A DNA stretch of 64,000 bases, taken from SKLM01 sp964575455. Lineage in GTDB: Bacteria > Chloroflexota > Anaerolineae > B4-G1. Position numbers and translations under genes: made by a program. Shown in pieces: positions 59,954 through 64,000 of this stretch. The stretch spans positions 19,152-83,151 of the forward strand of contig CAZNRX010000010.1 of the NCBI GenBank assembly GCA_964575455.1, read 5' to 3'. The notes below the pieces were generated by a model, which saw only the letters and a program-made list of their open reading frames with translations, did no database searches and had not been told where the DNA came from. How positions within the stretch are numbered: position 1 is the stretch's first letter; every line of letters starts with the position of its first letter.

Positions 59954-61744
59954 CTACTTCTCATATCTGGCGAAGATCGCCCGGTAGGCTGGGGACTCCT
60001 CCATCAGCTGTTGGTGCGTGCCCACCGCCGCTACCCTTCCCTTGCGCATGACGATGATCAGGTCAGCCCAACGGATCTGCGATAGCCTGTGGGTGATCAA
60101 GAAGGTGGTGCGCCCCTCGGCAGCCCGTTCGATGGCGCGCTGAATGTGATCCTCGGTCTCGCTGTCGATAGCGCTGGTTGCATCGTCCAGGATCAGGATG
60201 GCGGGTTCGGTCAGGAACGCGCGGGCGATGGCCAACCGCTGTCGCTGGCCGCCGGACAGGGTGGCCCCACGCTCTCCGATCACCGTGTCATAGCCGTCCT
60301 GAAAGCTCTGGATGAACTCGTGGGCCTGCGCCGCTCTTGCTGCCTCGACGATATCCTCTCGCTCAGCGTCGGGGCAGCCAAAGGCGATGTTCTCGGCGAT
60401 GGGGCGCGAGAAGAGGAAGATGTCTTGTTCAATGCTTGAGATCTGCCGTCGCAGGGCCTCCAGATTCCAATCACGCACGTCGACGCCGTCGATCAGCACG
60501 CGCCCCTCATCGACGTCATAGATGCGGCTGATCAGTTTGGCCACCGTGCTCTTGCCGGATCCGGTCTGGCCCACGATAGCCACGGTCTGCCCGGGCTCGA
60601 CCTGGAGACTCACATCCTCCAGGACTACGTTCCCATCTTCCAGGGGACACGCTTTGCTGGGAGGGCTGTAGCAGAACATGACATCTTCAAAGGCAACGCT
60701 CCCCTCCATAGGTGCCTCGTATCCTTCCACGTTCTGATCGAGCTCCGTCTGGAAGGTGATCAGATCGAGGATGCGGCGCGCGCTGGCGATCCCTGACGAT
60801 ACGCGAGAGTAGGCGAATTGGGCAGCAAAGGTCGGGAACCCGAAGAGAAGCAGCAAACCGTTGAATGAGACCACGCTGTCCAGGCCAATGGCGCCGGCGC
60901 GGAAGAGCAGCAGGCTGTGGAAGAATCCGACACCCTGCACGAGTCCCAGGAGTAGCAAGGGAATGAAGCGGGCTTCGATGTCCCCCTGGTTGACGTAGGC
61001 ATTGCGCCAGTTCGTCACGTCTGCGGTGAAACGGTCGCTCTCGAACGCCTCACGCGCTGCGCCCTTGACCGTTTCAATGCCGTCGATGGCCTCGGCCAGC
61101 GTCGTGTTCATGTCGCCGAACTCCTCACGGACGCGCTCTGTGGCCGGGCGTAGTTTCCGCAGGTAGTTGCGCACGGCAAAGACGTAGGCCAGCAGGTAGG
61201 CGATGGGGGTGGCGATCAACTGTGGATGGATCGACGGGGCCACGATGAGGGGCATCAGCAGGAAATTGGCCGAGCCAATGACCAGGTTGATCCCGGGGTT
61301 GAACATCAGGTTGATCTGGCGCACATCGTTCGTGGCCCGGGCCATGAGGTCGCCCGTAGGCTGTGAGTCGTGAAACGACATGCTCTTGCCAATCAAGCTG
61401 CCGTACAGCTCATCGCGGATGTCCCGTTCCAGCCGCTGCCCGAGCATCTCGCTGGACCAGTTGCGCATGAGCTGGAGAATGAGGCCTCGGAAGAGCTGGG
61501 ATCCCGCCACCAAGGCTGCCGCGGTGGTCAGCCCGGGAAGGTCGGCTGGCACGGCTGTGACGGCGTTGACGGCGCGGCCAATGAAGAGCTGCATAGCGGC
61601 GGCCAGCGCAGCGTTGCCGATGGCGCCGACCACTATGCCGGCGACGAACAGCTTATGCCGCGTGACGTGTGACAGAATCCAGCGCACCGGCCCGCTGCGA
61701 TTGGATTCCCAGGCACGGGAGACTTCGAACTCACTGACACTCAT
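59954..61744 (-). CDS. ABC exporter half-transporter with degenerate Walker B (subunit A)
   Basis: 596 residues, ATG 61744; the ribosome site is poor. Six membrane helices precede the ATPase domain. Walker A is GQTGSGKST, the signature is LSGGQRQ (canonical), Walker B ends LILDDA with Asp where the catalytic Glu should be, and the H-loop is ITHRLS. Its altered Walker B and the altered signature of subunit B fall in the same composite ATP site. The leader contains a promoter and a terminator-like hairpin. Confidence 0.9.
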   Translation of the reverse strand: MSVSEFEVSRAWESNRSGPVRWILSHVTRHKLFVAGIVVGAIGNAALAAAMQLFIGRAVNAVTAVPADLPGLTTAAALVAGSQLFRGLILQLMRNWSSEMLGQRLERDIRDELYGSLIGKSMSFHDSQPTGDLMARATNDVRQINLMFNPGINLVIGSANFLLMPLIVAPSIHPQLIATPIAYLLAYVFAVRNYLRKLRPATERVREEFGDMNTTLAEAIDGIETVKGAAREAFESDRFTADVTNWRNAYVNQGDIEARFIPLLLLGLVQGVGFFHSLLLFRAGAIGLDSVVSFNGLLLLFGFPTFAAQFAYSRVSSGIASARRILDLITFQTELDQNVEGYEAPMEGSVAFEDVMFCYSPPSKACPLEDGNVVLEDVSLQVEPGQTVAIVGQTGSGKSTVAKLISRIYDVDEGRVLIDGVDVRDWNLEALRRQISSIEQDIFLFSRPIAENIAFGCPDAEREDIVEAARAAQAHEFIQSFQDGYDTVIGERGATLSGGQRQRLAIARAFLTEPAILILDDATSAIDSETEDHIQRAIERAAEGRTTFLITHRLSQIRWADLIIVMRKGRVAAVGTHQQLMEESPAYRAIFARYEK

Positions 61745-61757
61745 TGGATCTTGTACA

Positions 61758-61790
61758 TAACAAAAGCCACCCTACCGCGGCAGAGGTGGC
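61758..61790 (-). terminator. Terminator-like hairpin in the ABC exporter leader
   Basis: On the minus strand GCCACC-T-CTGCC pairs with GGTAG-GGTGGC, with a bulged T, and is followed by TTTTGTT. It lies about 22 bases before ATG 61744 and downstream of the promoter at 61827-61855. Confidence 0.5.
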
Positions 61791-61826
61791 CAGAGATGCG
61801 AAACGACTGGGCCTTGGCTGCATCAT

Positions 61827-61855
61827 AGTTTACCGGGAAAGGCAGGGTCCGTCAA
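61827..61855 (-). promoter_or_regulatory. Promoter of the ABC exporter genes
   Basis: TTGACG (61855-61850), 17 bases, TAAACT (61832-61827) on the minus strand. The predicted leader of about 75 bases includes the hairpin at 61766-61790. Confidence 0.5.
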
Positions 61856-61943
61856 GGATGGGCGTGAACGTCGGAAGCTTCGCTCATAGCCCTCTGGGAC
61901 GAAGGCTGGAGCCTCGGTGCGGCCCCCTGAGCAGGGAGAACCG

Positions 61944-63071
61944 CTACTCCTCGTTGCCCGTGTAGCTCTGCACCTCCAGATAGATCACCTGGGGCTGGAA
62001 ATCGGTGGTGACGAATGTAAAATGGTCCTGATAGCTGTGCGTGGGGGCTGGGTAGCGGAAGGCCCACATCGCCACACACGTGCACCACGGCCAATGCTCA
62101 CGTGCCCACTCGTAGGCGCCGATGGTGTACTCGATGCGCTGGGCCGGGCTCACAGCTCCGGTCCAGCGAGGGTGGTCGTTCCACCCCGCTTCGGTGACGT
62201 AGATCGGCTTCGCACCATCGTCATACGCGGCCATGATCTCGCGCAACAGCTCTATGCGTCGGAAGTTGATCGCGTCGGGGGCTGGTGAGGCGTCTGGGGG
62301 GAAGGCGTGACCGTAGGCGTGGGCAGCCAGCGCGTCGAAGTGAGGGGCAGCCCCAGCTTCGTACATCCGCTCTAAGTAGATCAGGTCGCTCATCCCCGCT
62401 GCGCTACCCCCGGACTCTAGCGTCGGGGCCAGGGCCCCCGCCATCACGACCACGTCCGGATTGGCAGCGTGAGCGCGGGCGTAGACCTCCCGCAACAGCT
62501 GTACGTATCCCTCTGGGTTGACCGGGCGGTAGCCCCACTCGAAGCTGAGGTTTGGCTCGTTCCAGATGATGACGTGATTGACGCGACCCCGGTATCGCGC
62601 CACGAAGTCCGCCACAAACTCGGCGAACGCGGCGTAGTGTTCGGCGTCCAGGTATGTGAGCGTGGTCGTCTGTCCATCTCCCCCGTCTTCGCCACCCGCT
62701 CCTTCGGGTCGTGCCCATCTTGGCACCCAGCCCAGCCGGGCGATCACGGTCACCCCCTGATTCTCGGCATGCCTGACCACGACGTCGCTGTGGCGCCAGT
62801 TGAACGTGCCCTCTTGGGGTTCGATGTAGGGCCAGGGGAAGTACTCGACGACCCACGGTGTGCCCATCTTGCGCACCATGCGTAGCGTGCGCTGGATCTT
62901 CCATTCCTCCACCTCATCGGTGAGGCGGGTGTGAACGCCGGCGATAGGGTTTGTCGTTGTCACCTGTTGCGGCGGGTCGGGCACAACCAGGACGTGGGGG
63001 GCGCGGATGGCCCACAGTATGCAGACCCCTAGAATCAACCGTATGAGATCGGGAATGTGAATCCGACGCAT
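61944..63071 (-). CDS. Clan-A glycoside hydrolase (GH39/PslG-like)
   Basis: About 375 residues from ATG 63071. The frame is open to 63167, but that part overlaps the T-tract of the tRNA-Asn terminator; no start has a good ribosome site. One N-terminal hydrophobic helix (LIRLILGVCILWAI) acts as anchor or signal. In the (beta/alpha)8 barrel VNHVIIWNEPNLSFEW carries the acid/base Glu after Asn, and KPIYVTEAGWNDHP the nucleophile Glu. FPWPYIEPQEGTFNW is another clan-A element. Relatives such as PslG cut exopolysaccharide during its biosynthesis, so a role with envelope glycans is inferred. Confidence 0.78.
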   Translation of the reverse strand: MRRIHIPDLIRLILGVCILWAIRAPHVLVVPDPPQQVTTTNPIAGVHTRLTDEVEEWKIQRTLRMVRKMGTPWVVEYFPWPYIEPQEGTFNWRHSDVVVRHAENQGVTVIARLGWVPRWARPEGAGGEDGGDGQTTTLTYLDAEHYAAFAEFVADFVARYRGRVNHVIIWNEPNLSFEWGYRPVNPEGYVQLLREVYARAHAANPDVVVMAGALAPTLESGGSAAGMSDLIYLERMYEAGAAPHFDALAAHAYGHAFPPDASPAPDAINFRRIELLREIMAAYDDGAKPIYVTEAGWNDHPRWTGAVSPAQRIEYTIGAYEWAREHWPWCTCVAMWAFRYPAPTHSYQDHFTFVTTDFQPQVIYLEVQSYTGNEE

Positions 63072-63159
63072 CCGGGCAAGCGCCCGCGTGCGGAAGCTGG
63101 ACCAATGGACTCGGAGGTGTCTCAATGAGCTGGATTCGGGGGTTAGGTGCTTATGGGGC

Positions 63160-63193
63160 ATAAACAAGAGGAGGGAAGCAGCGCTTCCCTCCT
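63160..63193 (-). terminator. Terminator of tRNA-Asn
   Basis: AGGAGGGAAGC (63169-63179) and GCTTCCCTCCT (63183-63193) form a perfect 11 bp stem with a three-base loop. On the minus strand it is followed by CTTGTTT. Confidence 0.75.
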
Positions 63194-63206
63194 GGTGAAC
63201 GTGTAG

Positions 63207-63278
63207 CTCCTCGGGCAGGATTTGAACCTGCAGCCTACCGGTTAACAGCCGGCCGCTCTACCGTTGAGCTACCGAGGA
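63207..63278 (-). tRNA. tRNA-Asn (anticodon GUU)
   Basis: 72 bases. Acceptor TCCTCGG with CCGAGGA, D-stem GCTC/GAGC, anticodon arm GCCGG-CTGTTAA-CCGGT, T-stem GCAGG/CCTGC with loop TTCAAAT. The discriminator is G, as in bacterial tRNA-Asn. CCA is not encoded. Confidence 0.95.
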
Positions 63279-63294
63279 TTGTATGACGCTCGCT

Positions 63295-63322
63295 ATTATA
63301 CTCGGAAGGAGGCAGCTGTCAA
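63295..63322 (-). promoter_or_regulatory. Consensus promoter of tRNA-Asn
   Basis: Perfect TTGACA (63322-63317), 16 bases, perfect TATAAT (63300-63295). The start is about ten bases before the mature tRNA. Confidence 0.85.
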
Positions 63323-63419
63323 GTTTGCATTTGCTCCACATGCGCTTGCGATCCGCCAGGGCGGTCGACCTGGCGGGCCGCCATGCCTGTGTGACGTCCG
63401 CTTGCTCTTCGTCCCGTGT

Positions 63420-63447
63420 TTGCTCTCGAGAGATAAGGTGGTATAGT
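63420..63447 (+). promoter_or_regulatory. Possible promoter of the last methyltransferase gene
   Basis: TTGCTC (63420-63425), 16 bases, TATAGT (63442-63447), about 80 bases before ATG 63526. Confidence 0.4.
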
Positions 63448-63525
63448 GAGCGATGGGTCGGATGCTGTACGTGTCCAGGGCCAGATCGGCCCAATCACTG
63501 ATATCTGATTCTGTCACGAACTACG

Positions 63526-64000
63526 ATGCTCTCGCTCGACCGACAGGAAGACTACCGCCAGCGATACGCTGAGATGCATCCTGGATGGAGGCCGAGCAGC
63601 CACGTCTATCGAGATCTCGTGGCCGCTCGCTTTTTCCCCGACGCTCGCGCGCTTGATTTGGGTTGTGGTCGTGGGGGCGTGATGGAGCGACTCCACGTGC
63701 GGGCCTCCTTTGCGGCCGGGCTGGACCCAGATCATCAGTCGCTGCGCGAGCATCGCGCGCCGGCCCTTGCCCTGGCTTCTGGTTCAGCCAAGACGCTTCC
63801 TTACGCCGATGATGCGTTCGATCTGGTCTGCTGCTCCTGGGTGCTGGAGCACCTGAGCCGACCGGCGCAGGCCTTCGCCGAGGTGGCGCGAGTGCTTAGA
63901 GCTGGCGGCTGGTTCATCTTCCTCACGCCCAACGTGCGCCACCCTCGTATCTTCTCAATATTCCGGGGCAACTCTGATTCTCACAGGTTTCTGATGTTCC
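63526..64000 (+). CDS. Class I SAM-dependent methyltransferase (3' truncated)
   Basis: 158 codons from ATG 63526 to the window edge with no stop. ARALDLGCGRGGVMERL is the SAM-binding motif I. AGLDPDHQSL gives the acidic motif II residue, AKTLPYADDAFDLVCCSWVL the motif III-IV region, and LRAGGWFIFLTPN motif VI. This is the Methyltransf_11 type. The substrate is unknown because the C-terminal part is missing. It diverges from tRNA-Asn. Confidence 0.85.
   Translation, partial: MLSLDRQEDYRQRYAEMHPGWRPSSHVYRDLVAARFFPDARALDLGCGRGGVMERLHVRASFAAGLDPDHQSLREHRAPALALASGSAKTLPYADDAFDLVCCSWVLEHLSRPAQAFAEVARVLRAGGWFIFLTPNVRHPRIFSIFRGNSDSHRFLMF

Noticed and set aside
61766..61790. Second T-box suspected from GGGTGG before the ABC exporter
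   Set aside because: There is no AGGGTGGNACCGCG sequence and no stem I; it is a plain hairpin.

Overview
The window is about 58-60% G+C by eye, almost fully coding, and carries no insertion sequence, phage gene or CRISPR array that I can see. The gene mix suggests a free-living bacterium of the Chloroflexota, Anaerolineae-like: RACo-type corrinoid reactivator, many GT-C membrane glycosyltransferases, a T-box in front of leuS, Yip1 and DUF362 proteins, and a divergent GT20 synthase. This assignment is an inference of moderate confidence.

Layout. 1-2606 (+): a corrinoid-protein reactivation pair. 2649-5506: lipid-kinase-like protein, LysM/lamin-tail protein, and mutM with a promoter that predicts a leaderless mRNA. 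5560-25319 (-): fifteen same-strand genes joined mostly by ATGA overlaps or short gaps. They run from an M20 amidohydrolase and an S51-like protein through GH63-like hydrolase, GT20, GT4 and OtsB phosphatase (sugar or compatible-solute metabolism), then GT2, an FrhB-like protein, a methyltransferase and six integral-membrane glycosyltransferase-like proteins. The promoter at the head of this run is overlapped by an 8+8 inverted repeat. 25648-31174 (+): Yip1 protein, pterin-dependent methyltransferase, BaiN-type flavoprotein, HAD and DUF362. 31350-43682 (+): a surface-polysaccharide locus with Wzt-type ATPase, methyltransferase with coiled-coil tail, three GT4 enzymes, two tandem sulfotransferases and two large membrane proteins; its middle has visibly lower G+C. 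43683-48839: tRNA-Arg, a UPF0316 protein, then on the minus strand two tRNA-Ala, a leucine T-box, an MBL-fold hydrolase and leuS. 48928-55508: two beta-propeller envelope proteins around an MFS transporter, and a membrane HEXXH protein. 55628-57510 (-): yebC-ruvC-ruvA. 57630-64000: a YaeQ-like protein, a heterodimeric ABC exporter, a clan-A glycoside hydrolase, tRNA-Asn and a truncated methyltransferase.

The strongest unusual signals are: two genes whose conserved N-termini lie upstream of any ATG/GTG/TTG (a GT39 enzyme, probably starting at CTG 8719, and RuvC, probably at ATC 56753); a tRNA-Ala/T-box/MBL/leuS arrangement that may be one transcript; a LeuRS with a large extra insertion; an FrhB-like protein that has lost most of its cysteines; and a solute-type cluster in which a GT4 sits between a divergent GT20 and its phosphatase. 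Apart from YebC there is no recognisable transcription factor in the window.
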